A stretch of DNA of 64,000 nucleotides, taken from assembly GCF_927798095.1 (NCBI RefSeq), contig NZ_CAKMMF010000004.1:62001-126000 (forward strand). Direction: 5' to 3'. The position numbers were made by a program, and so were the translations under genes. Positions 14,764 through 24,570 of the stretch are shown here, in pieces. The notes beneath the pieces are model-generated. The model searched no databases. It saw only the letters and a program-made list of their open reading frames with translations, and was not told where the DNA came from. This stretch comes from Paenibacillus plantiphilus. GTDB lineage: Bacteria; Bacillota; Bacilli; Paenibacillales; Paenibacillaceae. How positions within the stretch are numbered: position 1 is the first letter of the stretch; each line of letters starts with the position of its first letter.

Positions 14764-15921
14764 TCACCTTCTTATCTCCGATTCGTTTAGCGAGGTCAGT
14801 CCGCTATACCACTCCTGAATCTCGACCTTTGGCTGAAGACCGAGTTCGTCAGCCATGATTTTGCGCAACTGCTCGTACTTCTGCTCTACTAACGCTGTGT
14901 CTCCCAGTTTCAAGTACAGCTTCATTAATGCAAAATAAATTTGCTCCGCATGTGGAAATCTGTCAGCAATCCGGCCATAGAGATCAATAGCTTCTGAAAG
15001 ACGGTTCGCATTAGTAAGCCAGTCCGCAATTTCTTTGACATGCTTATACCAAACATAACGTATTCGTTGGCGCTCGTTCTCTGCCCAAACAAAATCGTAA
15101 TCAACCAAATAATCGCCGGAATACATCTCCGCAAGCTTAAGATGGTGATCAATGGTTTCTGCAGAGATAGGCGGCGCTTCTCCGACCCCCCGCTCCCAGA
15201 GCTCCGTATCCAGGTGAACGTTCTCAATCTCAAGCTTATAGCCCTTCTCATTGCTTGCAACTATGCATTTAATGCCTATAGAGGATAATGTCTTCCGAAT
15301 CTGATAAATAGCTGTGTAAAGCTGCGTAAATCCACGCTTGTAATCAACCTCTGGCCACAATAGCTCCAACAGCACATCCTTGCGAATGAGCTCTCCGCGT
15401 CGATGCAGCAGGAAGGCAAACAGCTCCTGCGCCTTATTCGTTCGCCATCGAAACGGCTCACGCTTTCCTCCTGAATACTCTACCTCCATCCTCTGAAAAC
15501 AACATAACTTCAGTTCTTCCGGCAGTTTAACGCTACCTTTGTCGATCCGCTCCCGTGGAGAGATCTGCTGCCTTGTTCGCTCAACTGTCAGCTTAAGCCG
15601 TTCCAACCCAACCGGCTTCAATAAGTAGTCCAAAGCATTTAATTCAAATGCTTTGATCGCAAATTCATTATGCCCTGTCACAAATACGATATGAATCGAT
15701 GGCTGAATGCTCTGGATAACTTCTGCAAGTGCTATTCCATCCCGTCCAGGCATCTGAATGTCAAGAAATACAACGTCAAGATCCTGCATGGACAACGCTT
15801 GTATAGCTGATTCTGCATCCAGCAGCTCATGAACGATTATAGTGCCCCCAACCTTCTCCAATTGCTTTCTAAGATTAACAAGCGCCAGTCGCTCATCATC
15901 AACGATCATTACTCTCATCAT
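14764..15921 (-). CDS. response regulator with SARP-type (OmpR-like HTH + BTAD) output
   Basis: About 385 residues from ATG 15921, which follows GAGGTGAT; the longer ORF start at 16116 lacks support. Receiver domain at 1-120 with acidic pair DD (8-9), phosphoacceptor D54 in VVFLDIQMPG, and the FVTGHNEFAIKAF and LLKPV motifs. A Trans_Reg_C winged helix follows (about 140-225: RWRTNKAQELFAFLLHRRGE to NEKGYKLEIE), then a bacterial transcriptional activation domain (BTAD) to the end (LAEMYSGDYLVDYDFVWAENER). This is the SARP architecture plus a receiver. No histidine kinase is adjacent. It is divergent from the giant surface protein gene, whose promoter has SARP-style heptamers, so that gene is its likely target. 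Confidence 0.88.
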   Translation of the reverse strand: MMRVMIVDDERLALVNLRKQLEKVGGTIIVHELLDAESAIQALSMQDLDVVFLDIQMPGRDGIALAEVIQSIQPSIHIVFVTGHNEFAIKAFELNALDYLLKPVGLERLKLTVERTRQQISPRERIDKGSVKLPEELKLCCFQRMEVEYSGGKREPFRWRTNKAQELFAFLLHRRGELIRKDVLLELLWPEVDYKRGFTQLYTAIYQIRKTLSSIGIKCIVASNEKGYKLEIENVHLDTELWERGVGEAPPISAETIDHHLKLAEMYSGDYLVDYDFVWAENERQRIRYVWYKHVKEIADWLTNANRLSEAIDLYGRIADRFPHAEQIYFALMKLYLKLGDTALVEQKYEQLRKIMADELGLQPKVEIQEWYSGLTSLNESEIRR

Positions 15922-16026
15922 AACTATCACCTCAATTCTAAGCGATTTGAATTTGTCACAAATCACCACCATTATAAACCATATATTGTTCACTTTTAAC
16001 TTTATTTGCAGAATTTCGTCGAATAA

Positions 16027-16059
16027 GTTCAGAAATTGTTCAGATAAAACTGGTACTAT
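16027..16059 (+). promoter_or_regulatory. SARP-style heptamer repeats before a TACTAT -10
   Basis: GTTCAGA at 16027-16033 and again at 16038-16044: an 11-bp period with a 4-bp gap. Nine bases later lies TACTAT (16054-16059). SARP activators of actinomycetes bind heptamers spaced by one helical turn, with the downstream copy about 8 bp before the -10. The gene downstream encodes the giant surface protein and the divergent gene encodes a SARP-type regulator. Confidence 0.6.
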
Positions 16060-16172
16060 TGTCACGCTCCGCGTCTGATTGTCACAGTTGTGCCGAGGGA
16101 GGTGGGTTTTTCGCACGAGATGGCAGTTTGGATGCGCACTAATATGTTTGTCTATGGAGGAAACGTACTATT

Positions 16173-19100
16173 ATGAGAAGAAAGTGGTTATCAGGTTTCA
16201 TTGCTTTTACAGTATTTTTTCAACTGGTATCTCAGATGCTGAGCATTCCTGCCCTGGCAGCAGGAGAACACAAGTTTACAGGAGCGCTAGGCCTATCGTT
16301 CGCAATGGATGAAAAGGAGCTGGCCGTCAATCAAAGCGTCGATGCTGTTCTAGGTAAGGATACCGTAATAGACGTCACTGTGTCGAATAACGACGCCACT
16401 CAGTGGGCCTATAATGTTGGTATCGAGCTGGCACTGCCGGACGGGATGAAGGTAAGTGATCACAATGCTGTGAAGCCTTCAAGCATCACGTCCAATTCTG
16501 TAGAGGTTCAAAAGGCTTACTGGAGGGATCTCAAGGATCTCGCTCCGGGAGAATCCTATACCTTCCCTGTCACGCTTCAAGCGCTGGAGAATTACCGTTA
16601 CTTGGACGGCAAAGGCAGCGTTCCTTTCGGTATTCAGCCCAATGTTAATGTTGGCGTGTACGCAAGCAATGATGCCCGCCAGCTCTACGAGCCGGCCCAG
16701 GCAGCCAATGCCAGCGCACTGGTCAAATACCGCATCGTGCCCTTTACGGTCAAAATTGAGGATGCCCGCAAGTATGTCAAGGGGGCAGGACCAGATGCTG
16801 CACCTCCAGGAAGTGGAGATGAATACGGCTATTTCAATTGGACAATCACGATCGACAACAACACGCGAGCCGCTTCTAACTTCTCCAATTTCCGAAACGA
16901 GGTTGACGGTTCTCTTGAAACATACAGCTATGACCACGCACCGACCTCAGAGAACTTCACAGCTGGCAAGCGTAATGCGGTATGGACAGGCCTGTCGGTA
17001 GGTGCAGGCGCAACCGAAATTATCCGTTTCAAGGCCGCATTTCTGGAGAATACCCCTGCTGGCACGCTGCTTGCCGACGGTACTACTGTCACAAGCTCCA
17101 TTATCTATAGCGCGATTGTGGAAGGGTTCTCCCTTAGCGGAAGTACGGAGTACACAGCAATGGCTAAGGATGTTATCATCCACAAGACAGTTGATGTGAC
17201 TCATGCAAGCTACGGCGATACATTGACCTACAATCTGAAAGTGGTCGCCAATGAGTATTATGATATAACCGATGTACTGATTACCGATATCATTGGCGAT
17301 GGACAGCAGTTCAGCGGCTATATCGGTACGGCTGGAACACCTGCATCGCCTACTCGCAGTCCCGATGGAACAACTGTTCTAACATGGGATGTGGGTACGA
17401 TCGCAAAAGGCACCTCTGTATCGTTTGGCTATACGACCGTGGTCGAATCAAGCTGGGATACTTCTTACTCCAATGGTCCTGTATATGCCGGGGATAATCT
17501 GGTCAACAATGTTGAATTGACCGGAAAAACCGTAGGAAAATCCGGCGATGTAAGCGATCGCGACGAGACTCAGGTTAAGGTCAATACACCAAACATATCA
17601 GAGCGGATTGTGCAAATCAATGGCACGACAGGACTGAATTTGGATGAAGCCAATGTAACTGTCGGCGATACGATCACATTCGAGGTTAATTATGATGCGA
17701 CTGGCGTTAGTGCTGACCAGCATAATGTTGTCGTGTATAATTTCCTCCCGCTAGGCACTCTGCCTGATTTTGATGGAGACGGCGATGTTGATACAGCCGA
17801 TCTTGAAGAATTCAAGCTGGGCGGGATAACTCCCATCTATAATGCAGACAAGCTGCTGCTCATTTGGGAGCTCGGTGAATTGGATGATTCGACTACAACG
17901 CTGACGGCCAACGTCAAAGCAGTCGTTCAGGACAGCAGCACTTATGTTGCCGCTGACAAGGGAGCCGAGAATCTGGTCAATCTCTCCTACCGCAATTCAC
18001 CTCAACAAATTGAAAGCAACCGTGCCAGCGTTCAATTGAATTTCGTTGAGCCTGAACTGGTCATCGAACGGTGGGTGGATACAACGCCTGTTCCTGTCGA
18101 CGTCAATCCGCCGGTTACCGTTGTAAGCGGCCAAGAGGTCACCATAACGGTAAAGCTGACTAATAATGGTGAATCGGATGCATACAATGTAAGCTTCAAA
18201 GATACGCTGCCGTCGGAATTGACGAATTTCAATCTAATATCAGGAGCTAATTGCTCCATTGTTGGATCAGAAATTAGATGCACTCCGGCAACGCCGATTG
18301 CAGCGGGGGGCTCTTACACCGTTGTCTACAAGGCGAATGTAATCGATCCAATCGGTGCCGCTCGCGGCATCAAGGAAGGCTCCAAAGTCACCTATGACGG
18401 GCAACCGACAACGACCGGTGTTTATCGGGATTATGAAACAGTCGAGGACTCCCATACAACAATGCGAGTCCCAAGGGCTTCTATTACGAAGACCTGGATC
18501 GATTCGGCAACAGGCAATCAGAATGATGTCCGTATCGGCGACTGGGTCGTTTATAAGATCGATGTAACGATTCCAGCAGATGTCGTGGCATATAACAGTG
18601 AAATCATCGACACGATCCCAACTAACCAATCGCTGTTAACGGCATTCTCTGCTTACAATACCGGTACGAATACCGGTACGGAGCTTATTCCGGGAACGGG
18701 AGTTGGCCAATATAATCATACATCGCCAACCGTATCAATTGCATTCCCGGCCACTGCCACAGGGGGTACGACGTATACATACTACGTCAAGACCTTAGTT
18801 AACCAAATTACAAGCGGCAATGAGGAGCTGCAGCAATCGAAAGCAAGCTACAAATGGCTCGATCATTCGGTCTCGGGAGCAGTACGGTCTATTGATTCCG
18901 GCAATGCTGCAGTCACAGTCAAAAAACCGAATCTCACCTCTGTCGTTAAGCAGACGTCCAGCGTTCCCGATACGCCTGCCGCAGTAACGATGGGCAAGGA
19001 CGATATTACAGCGCTAACTTACAAGATCGTGAACAACGGCCTGAATGCGGCTTTTGATTTCACGCCAACTGTAACGCTGAGGCCCGGCTTCGAATTTGTA

Positions 19101-22100
19101 GATGCAGGGGGAAATCCCGATGCTGCAGGTGTTACCGGCGATATTAATGCCGGATATACCAAAACCTACGCGAAGCTTGACTTAAACGGCGGAGGCACGT
19201 CACAGTCCTATAATTTCCATGTGCGGCTCGTCGATTTGAAGGGCTCCGGCTCCTCTCATCCCGTAATCGGACGTACAGGAACGTATTATGCTACGCATGA
19301 TGCCTATACCAAGGATGATGATGGGATTGCGGGCAACGACCCGACAGCATTCGAGAAATTCACAGAGCATCAAGCGCAAGGCATCATTGCGACACCTGCC
19401 GTTACGCTAACCAATGCAATCACAGCGACGAGCAATGGCAGCAGCCTGACGCAAATACGTCCGGGAGATACGCTGGACTACAAGCTGACCTTAACTGTTC
19501 CGGAAGGCACGCAAGCGTACAATGTAACAGTTAGCGATCTTTTCGAAGCACCGAGCAACTTCGAGATTATTGGCTACACGGTTGACCCTGTCAGTATCGC
19601 TGTTCCGGACAGCAGCAACTGGAACGCCGGGTTGTTCACCTATACTCTTGGTGATGTCGATGCTTCAGGCGGCGAGAAAGAATTCGCCATTACGTTCCAT
19701 ATGCGGGCCAAGTCAGATGCCGACAAGCCTGCTCTAGGCGACTACAGCACGACTGCAAAAGCCCAGTGGTCCATAAATGACAGCGATCCAACGTTGACGC
19801 AAACAACAGCGAATCAACCGACTGAGATTGAGGTTATTGAACCAAGCGTCAGCATCGCGCCTAATCCTATCATTGATTCTGTATTCTCAGATACCAATGA
19901 CATGATACCTGTAAGCTTTACGTTAACAAACGCAGGCGATAGCGCAGCTTATGCGACAAAAGTGGAGCTTCCTATTCCAACCGGTCTGGAAATTGTGAAT
20001 ACAGTCGCTCATCCGATCTCGGACAGCGGCACAATTACAGCCGGTAAGATCATCTGGACTGGCTTAACCATTCCGGCGGGCGGCACAGAGGTAATTACTT
20101 TCTATGCCAAGCCGGGTACATTTGGCGCCAAAACAGCAGATATTGAATTGATCGCAACCCTTCTTAGGTTCCAATCAACCCCTGTCGATCAGCCCGGCCA
20201 GGATACAACTGTATTCGAGCCGAATATGCCGGCAGAGCAGCATCTATCGATTGCGGCAGTAGAGCTCCAGCATGTGCTGACCGCAACGACGAACGTAGTT
20301 CTGGACAGTGTGCGTCCTGGCGATGAGCTGACGTATGAGCTGACAGTCGATATTCCTGGCGACAGTCCAGCTTATAACGTCATCCTTAACAATAGCGGTC
20401 TGACCGAACAGACCATCCAGAGCGTCACTGTTAACGGAGCGCCAATAACGGCGGATGGCAATGGCGATTATCCACTTGGCAATGTTGCCGCAGATACTGT
20501 CGTCACTGTTGTCACTCGAACGGTTACAAATACGAGCATCTCGCAAAATCCGTATGCGACATCGTTCAAGCCAACCATCACGTATGCATCAGCAGCGGCC
20601 GACTCGTCGTCGCATCAAGCGACAACAAGCGCCATTACTACTGATGTCATTCAGCCGAACCTGTCCATTCTGCTCAACTCTGACGCGACGGAATTCGCTG
20701 CAGTAGGCGACACGATCACTCTTTCGGTAGTGGTCGATAATGTTTACGGACTCAGTACGGCTTACAACTCAGTCGTCAAGATCAAAGTACCAGACGGCAT
20801 CTCCATTCAGTCCGTTGGCAACAGCGGCAATCCGTCGGATACCGTTGCTTCCGACGATCAGAATGTGACATGGACCATTGCACCGATAGGCGCGGCTGGA
20901 TCGCGCGTTATCACTTTCACTGTAACGGCTGATAACGAAACCGCAGTCGGTGCGGCTTTTGATATCGAAGCATCAATCATCCAGTACAATTCACTGCCTG
21001 ACGGAACAGGCAAGTCCTACGGACCGGTGACGACGAATGAAATCGGAGTCGTTGTCCTTGGCAGCCATGTGCTGACAGGCCATGAAGCGGTATCGCTGAC
21101 TGCGGGCCAAAGCAAGCCGTTCGCCCATACGCTGAAAAACACAGGAGCAGGCAGCGATGAATTCATCATCACTGTAAGCAGTCCTTTCCCTGCGGACCTG
21201 TATGCCGGCAACAGCAAGATCGCATCCGGCTCGCGTATTGACGGGGTTTGGGTATGGAACAGCATCGCCAGTGGTTATGGCAACAATGGCAACGTGATCA
21301 TTCCAGCCCATGCGGGTGGGGTTCAACCGCTTACGCTCGATGTGCACGTTCCGGAAACAACGCCATACGATAACTCTGCGGCACATGTCATTACAATGAC
21401 TGCAACAGCAGTCCACACTGCGCGGGTCAGCTCCGTTCAGGACGAACTGACAGTTACAGGCATACCGCTGGACGGATGGAGCGGCCATCAGGAGCTTGCG
21501 GGCTGGATCATTCCTGTCTATGGACATGGTGATGGCGCGAAGCTTCAAGCGTTTACGGCTGTCAATGCTGCTGCAGTTACAGCCTATTATGTAGACGGTG
21601 AGATCAACAAAGAGATTCAGCTCCAGGTTGCCAACTCATCGAGCTACATCAATGACGGCTACAAGCGTTGGAGCGGCATTACGATTCTGCCTGACAACAT
21701 TGCGCCGGGCAGCAAAACCGTTACCTTCGTTGCTTACAGCCATATCGGCGACAGATTGGAAACCGACGCGCCGGAAGGCCTTGTCGGAGGCAACAACCCG
21801 TTTGTTGTTCAAGCCGATCTGAACGTTGACGGACATATTACCGATTCCGTTACGAACAGCCCGATGGCAGGCGTAACGGTAACACTGTATGACCCGCTCA
21901 ACAATGTTGTAGTAGCAACAACGACAGCTGATGGAAACGGTTATTACAAATTTACAGATGTCGCGGTCAATGATTATGAAATTCGCGTTCAGGCCGTTGG
22001 TTATGCGGACGCTGCAGTCGCCTTCTATGCGCTGGCGGATAATGGCGCATCAACAACGATAACCGTTGATGTCATGCTGTCACCGTTCTACATTACGCTT

Positions 22101-24437
22101 GAAGCGATTCCAAGCTCATTGCTTGGCGATGGAAACGCGCGAACGAATCTGATCACAACGATCAAGGATAAGGATGGAAATCCGGTCGCTAACGCTCCGG
22201 TTACATTCGCATCGCCGCAAAACCGCGGATCATTCCCGGATGGTGTCAACGCAACGACGGATGCCAACGGACGCGCTTCCGTGCCGTTCCAATCCGAAGC
22301 CATCACGGGTGTAGATTCTGTACGCTTCCCTGTCGTCGTCACGGTGAACGACCCGGCGCGCGGTCTGAAAGCTACGGATCAGATCATTATTACCTTTGAT
22401 CCAGGAGCTGTAACAGGCATCGTTACCGAGATGGTCAATGGCGTATCCGTTCCGGTTAGTGGAGCCATAATCCGGATTACCAAAGACTTCGACAATGACG
22501 GCAAGCTGGATTTCTCCGCTACTGCGGTAACGGGTGCGGACGGCAAATATTTGATAGCTGTGCCGCGCGGCAACTCTGTCTATGATCTGACGGTTACGAA
22601 GCCGATCAAGATCGGCAATGAAACGCAGCTGATCTCGTTCCCTCAAACGGCAACAGTAGGCGTCGTCTCCGCAGCCGGATATGAGCTTTTCCCATCCAAC
22701 GAGGCAGTCAGCGGCGTTCTGCTGTCAGGCTCCACGGAACGGGGAACCTCGCAGTTCGGGTCTGCTATCTACAATAAGATGATTGGCTACTTGCTGGATG
22801 AGAACGGCAATGTTGTAAAGGATGGAACAGGCAGCCGCCTGCAATTCCCGATCAACAGCAACGGCTCCTTCACCGCACAGAATTTGCCGGACGGCAAATA
22901 TAAGCTTGTCATCGCTTATGTATTTGATAGCAATCACGAAATTATTGTGAATCAGAATGCCCAAGGAGGCTATCCGCCTCTGGAAATTTCGAGCAATGGC
23001 GAGATGAACATCACGTCTGAGCTGATTGATCCATACGGAACAGTGACAGATGCTGTAACAGGGCTGCCGATTGAAGGCGCGCATGTGCAATTGTATTATG
23101 CCAACACACCGCGCAACATCGCGCATCCTGACGGACATACGCCCGGCACGCTCGTTATGCTGCCGATTCTGGTCGGCTTCGCGCCTAACGACAATATTAA
23201 TCCGCAGGATACCGACAACAAGGGCGATTACGCCTACATGGTATACAGTGAAACGGATTATTATCTCGTCGTTACGAAGCCCGGCTATTACACGTACACA
23301 AGCCCGATGATTTCCGTCGAGTTTGCAATCGTGCGCCATGACCTGCAGATGCAGCCCGTGCCAGCACCTGGCCCAGGAACGCCTGTTACGCCAGTCACGC
23401 CAGTTGCTCCTCCTGCGGATACAGCCGAAGCAAACCTGGCTGTAGAGCTTTACACAGACCGTCCTTCGTATCCGGAGGGAGCTACAATCACGTACACGAT
23501 TGAATACTTGAACCGGACGAATGCCGCAGTGAAAGGCGCCTTCATCGAAGCGCAAATTCCTGCGAACACCGTCATTGAGGACGCTATGGGCGGTAAAGTG
23601 ACAGGAAATGTCATCCGCTTCGAGCTTGGCGATCTGGCCCCGAGTGCGGCAGGAACGCTGACGTACAAGGTAAGGGCCTCAACAGAGCTGGCAGAAGCCG
23701 AGGTATTGGCGGATAATACGGCCACTATCGGAGCGGTGACGAAGCTCGTCGAACTGGCGGATGATCGTTCATCCATCCAGGTCATGCTCTTCTCCTCCCG
23801 TTTCGGAGAGCAAAAGCATGAGCGGTATACCAAAGGCTATCCGAATGGCAATTGGCTGCCGAACCGTTCCATTACAAGAGCAGAGATCGCAGCGATTTTC
23901 GCGAGAATTATGAATCTTGAGGATACGGTAAAGGGAACCTCCTTCTATTCGGATATCAAACCTGGCTTCTGGGCTGCGGAATATATCGAAGCTGTATCAC
24001 GCGCAGGCTTGTTCAGCGGATATGCGAACAATGCCTTCAAGCCTGACCAGCCGATTACGCGCGCAGAGCTGAGCGCTGTTATCTTCCGTTACTTGAAGCT
24101 GCAGGAAAGCACACCGATCAAAACTCACTTCAAGGATACGAATGGCACTTGGGCTGGCAATATGATCGAATCCATCTACCGGCACCATATCATTACGGGG
24201 TATAAGGACGGCACTTTCAAGCCTAATGCCCTCATGATCAGAACAGAAGCCGTTACGATGATCAATCGCTTATTGCATCGCGGTCCGCTCGCGAATGTAC
24301 AGCAATCATTCCCTGATATGCCTAAGACACATTGGGCATTCGGACATGTACAGGAAAGTGCGGTTACCCATCAATTCAGCCGAAATGCTGACGGCTCGGA
24401 AACGATGACCAAATATATTCCAGAGCAGCTGTGGTAA
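16173..24437 (+). CDS. giant S-layer-anchored surface protein with DUF11-type repeats and three SLH motifs
   Basis: 2754 residues. Signal peptide about 1-30 (IPALAAG). The long middle holds many DUF11-like modules (for example near 340, 476, 627, 770, 920, 1077, 1227, 1363 and 1495, recognisable by phrases such as RPGDTLDYKLTLTVPEG). A Ca-binding dockerin/EF-hand-like loop DFDGDGDVDTADLEEF lies at about 532. Carboxypeptidase-regulatory-like beta-sandwiches lie at about 1882-1955, 2076-2150 and 2287-2395, and a Big_1/invasin-like Ig domain at about 1970-2075 (KDKDGNPVANAPVTF). A Pro/Thr linker at about 2397-2415, a last DUF11 module, and three SLH motifs at about 2550-2740 (SITRAEIAAIF, PITRAELSAVIF, MIRTEAVTMI) follow. 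SLH domains bind pyruvylated wall polymer, so it should be a long stalk on the cell surface, perhaps adhesive. The ATG follows TGGAGGAAAC. Confidence 0.9.
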   Translation: MRRKWLSGFIAFTVFFQLVSQMLSIPALAAGEHKFTGALGLSFAMDEKELAVNQSVDAVLGKDTVIDVTVSNNDATQWAYNVGIELALPDGMKVSDHNAVKPSSITSNSVEVQKAYWRDLKDLAPGESYTFPVTLQALENYRYLDGKGSVPFGIQPNVNVGVYASNDARQLYEPAQAANASALVKYRIVPFTVKIEDARKYVKGAGPDAAPPGSGDEYGYFNWTITIDNNTRAASNFSNFRNEVDGSLETYSYDHAPTSENFTAGKRNAVWTGLSVGAGATEIIRFKAAFLENTPAGTLLADGTTVTSSIIYSAIVEGFSLSGSTEYTAMAKDVIIHKTVDVTHASYGDTLTYNLKVVANEYYDITDVLITDIIGDGQQFSGYIGTAGTPASPTRSPDGTTVLTWDVGTIAKGTSVSFGYTTVVESSWDTSYSNGPVYAGDNLVNNVELTGKTVGKSGDVSDRDETQVKVNTPNISERIVQINGTTGLNLDEANVTVGDTITFEVNYDATGVSADQHNVVVYNFLPLGTLPDFDGDGDVDTADLEEFKLGGITPIYNADKLLLIWELGELDDSTTTLTANVKAVVQDSSTYVAADKGAENLVNLSYRNSPQQIESNRASVQLNFVEPELVIERWVDTTPVPVDVNPPVTVVSGQEVTITVKLTNNGESDAYNVSFKDTLPSELTNFNLISGANCSIVGSEIRCTPATPIAAGGSYTVVYKANVIDPIGAARGIKEGSKVTYDGQPTTTGVYRDYETVEDSHTTMRVPRASITKTWIDSATGNQNDVRIGDWVVYKIDVTIPADVVAYNSEIIDTIPTNQSLLTAFSAYNTGTNTGTELIPGTGVGQYNHTSPTVSIAFPATATGGTTYTYYVKTLVNQITSGNEELQQSKASYKWLDHSVSGAVRSIDSGNAAVTVKKPNLTSVVKQTSSVPDTPAAVTMGKDDITALTYKIVNNGLNAAFDFTPTVTLRPGFEFVDAGGNPDAAGVTGDINAGYTKTYAKLDLNGGGTSQSYNFHVRLVDLKGSGSSHPVIGRTGTYYATHDAYTKDDDGIAGNDPTAFEKFTEHQAQGIIATPAVTLTNAITATSNGSSLTQIRPGDTLDYKLTLTVPEGTQAYNVTVSDLFEAPSNFEIIGYTVDPVSIAVPDSSNWNAGLFTYTLGDVDASGGEKEFAITFHMRAKSDADKPALGDYSTTAKAQWSINDSDPTLTQTTANQPTEIEVIEPSVSIAPNPIIDSVFSDTNDMIPVSFTLTNAGDSAAYATKVELPIPTGLEIVNTVAHPISDSGTITAGKIIWTGLTIPAGGTEVITFYAKPGTFGAKTADIELIATLLRFQSTPVDQPGQDTTVFEPNMPAEQHLSIAAVELQHVLTATTNVVLDSVRPGDELTYELTVDIPGDSPAYNVILNNSGLTEQTIQSVTVNGAPITADGNGDYPLGNVAADTVVTVVTRTVTNTSISQNPYATSFKPTITYASAAADSSSHQATTSAITTDVIQPNLSILLNSDATEFAAVGDTITLSVVVDNVYGLSTAYNSVVKIKVPDGISIQSVGNSGNPSDTVASDDQNVTWTIAPIGAAGSRVITFTVTADNETAVGAAFDIEASIIQYNSLPDGTGKSYGPVTTNEIGVVVLGSHVLTGHEAVSLTAGQSKPFAHTLKNTGAGSDEFIITVSSPFPADLYAGNSKIASGSRIDGVWVWNSIASGYGNNGNVIIPAHAGGVQPLTLDVHVPETTPYDNSAAHVITMTATAVHTARVSSVQDELTVTGIPLDGWSGHQELAGWIIPVYGHGDGAKLQAFTAVNAAAVTAYYVDGEINKEIQLQVANSSSYINDGYKRWSGITILPDNIAPGSKTVTFVAYSHIGDRLETDAPEGLVGGNNPFVVQADLNVDGHITDSVTNSPMAGVTVTLYDPLNNVVVATTTADGNGYYKFTDVAVNDYEIRVQAVGYADAAVAFYALADNGASTTITVDVMLSPFYITLEAIPSSLLGDGNARTNLITTIKDKDGNPVANAPVTFASPQNRGSFPDGVNATTDANGRASVPFQSEAITGVDSVRFPVVVTVNDPARGLKATDQIIITFDPGAVTGIVTEMVNGVSVPVSGAIIRITKDFDNDGKLDFSATAVTGADGKYLIAVPRGNSVYDLTVTKPIKIGNETQLISFPQTATVGVVSAAGYELFPSNEAVSGVLLSGSTERGTSQFGSAIYNKMIGYLLDENGNVVKDGTGSRLQFPINSNGSFTAQNLPDGKYKLVIAYVFDSNHEIIVNQNAQGGYPPLEISSNGEMNITSELIDPYGTVTDAVTGLPIEGAHVQLYYANTPRNIAHPDGHTPGTLVMLPILVGFAPNDNINPQDTDNKGDYAYMVYSETDYYLVVTKPGYYTYTSPMISVEFAIVRHDLQMQPVPAPGPGTPVTPVTPVAPPADTAEANLAVELYTDRPSYPEGATITYTIEYLNRTNAAVKGAFIEAQIPANTVIEDAMGGKVTGNVIRFELGDLAPSAAGTLTYKVRASTELAEAEVLADNTATIGAVTKLVELADDRSSIQVMLFSSRFGEQKHERYTKGYPNGNWLPNRSITRAEIAAIFARIMNLEDTVKGTSFYSDIKPGFWAAEYIEAVSRAGLFSGYANNAFKPDQPITRAELSAVIFRYLKLQESTPIKTHFKDTNGTWAGNMIESIYRHHIITGYKDGTFKPNALMIRTEAVTMINRLLHRGPLANVQQSFPDMPKTHWAFGHVQESAVTHQFSRNADGSETMTKYIPEQLW

Positions 24438-24455
24438 TTAGCATCAGGGCACATT

Positions 24456-24510
24456 AAAAAGCGCACGTTCTAAAACGATCCTTGGATCGCCTTTAGAGCG
24501 TGCGCTTTCT
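24456..24510. terminator. bidirectional terminator after the giant gene
   Basis: AAAAAGCGCACG pairs with CGTGCGCTTT, with TCTAAA/TTTAGA and an inner GATCC/GGATC stem. It lies between the convergent giant gene and the DUF3900 gene. Confidence 0.85.
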
Positions 24511-24570
24511 CTATTGCTGCCTATACTCTATATTGACTCCGTTCATCGCTGCGACAGGCTGACAGGCAGC

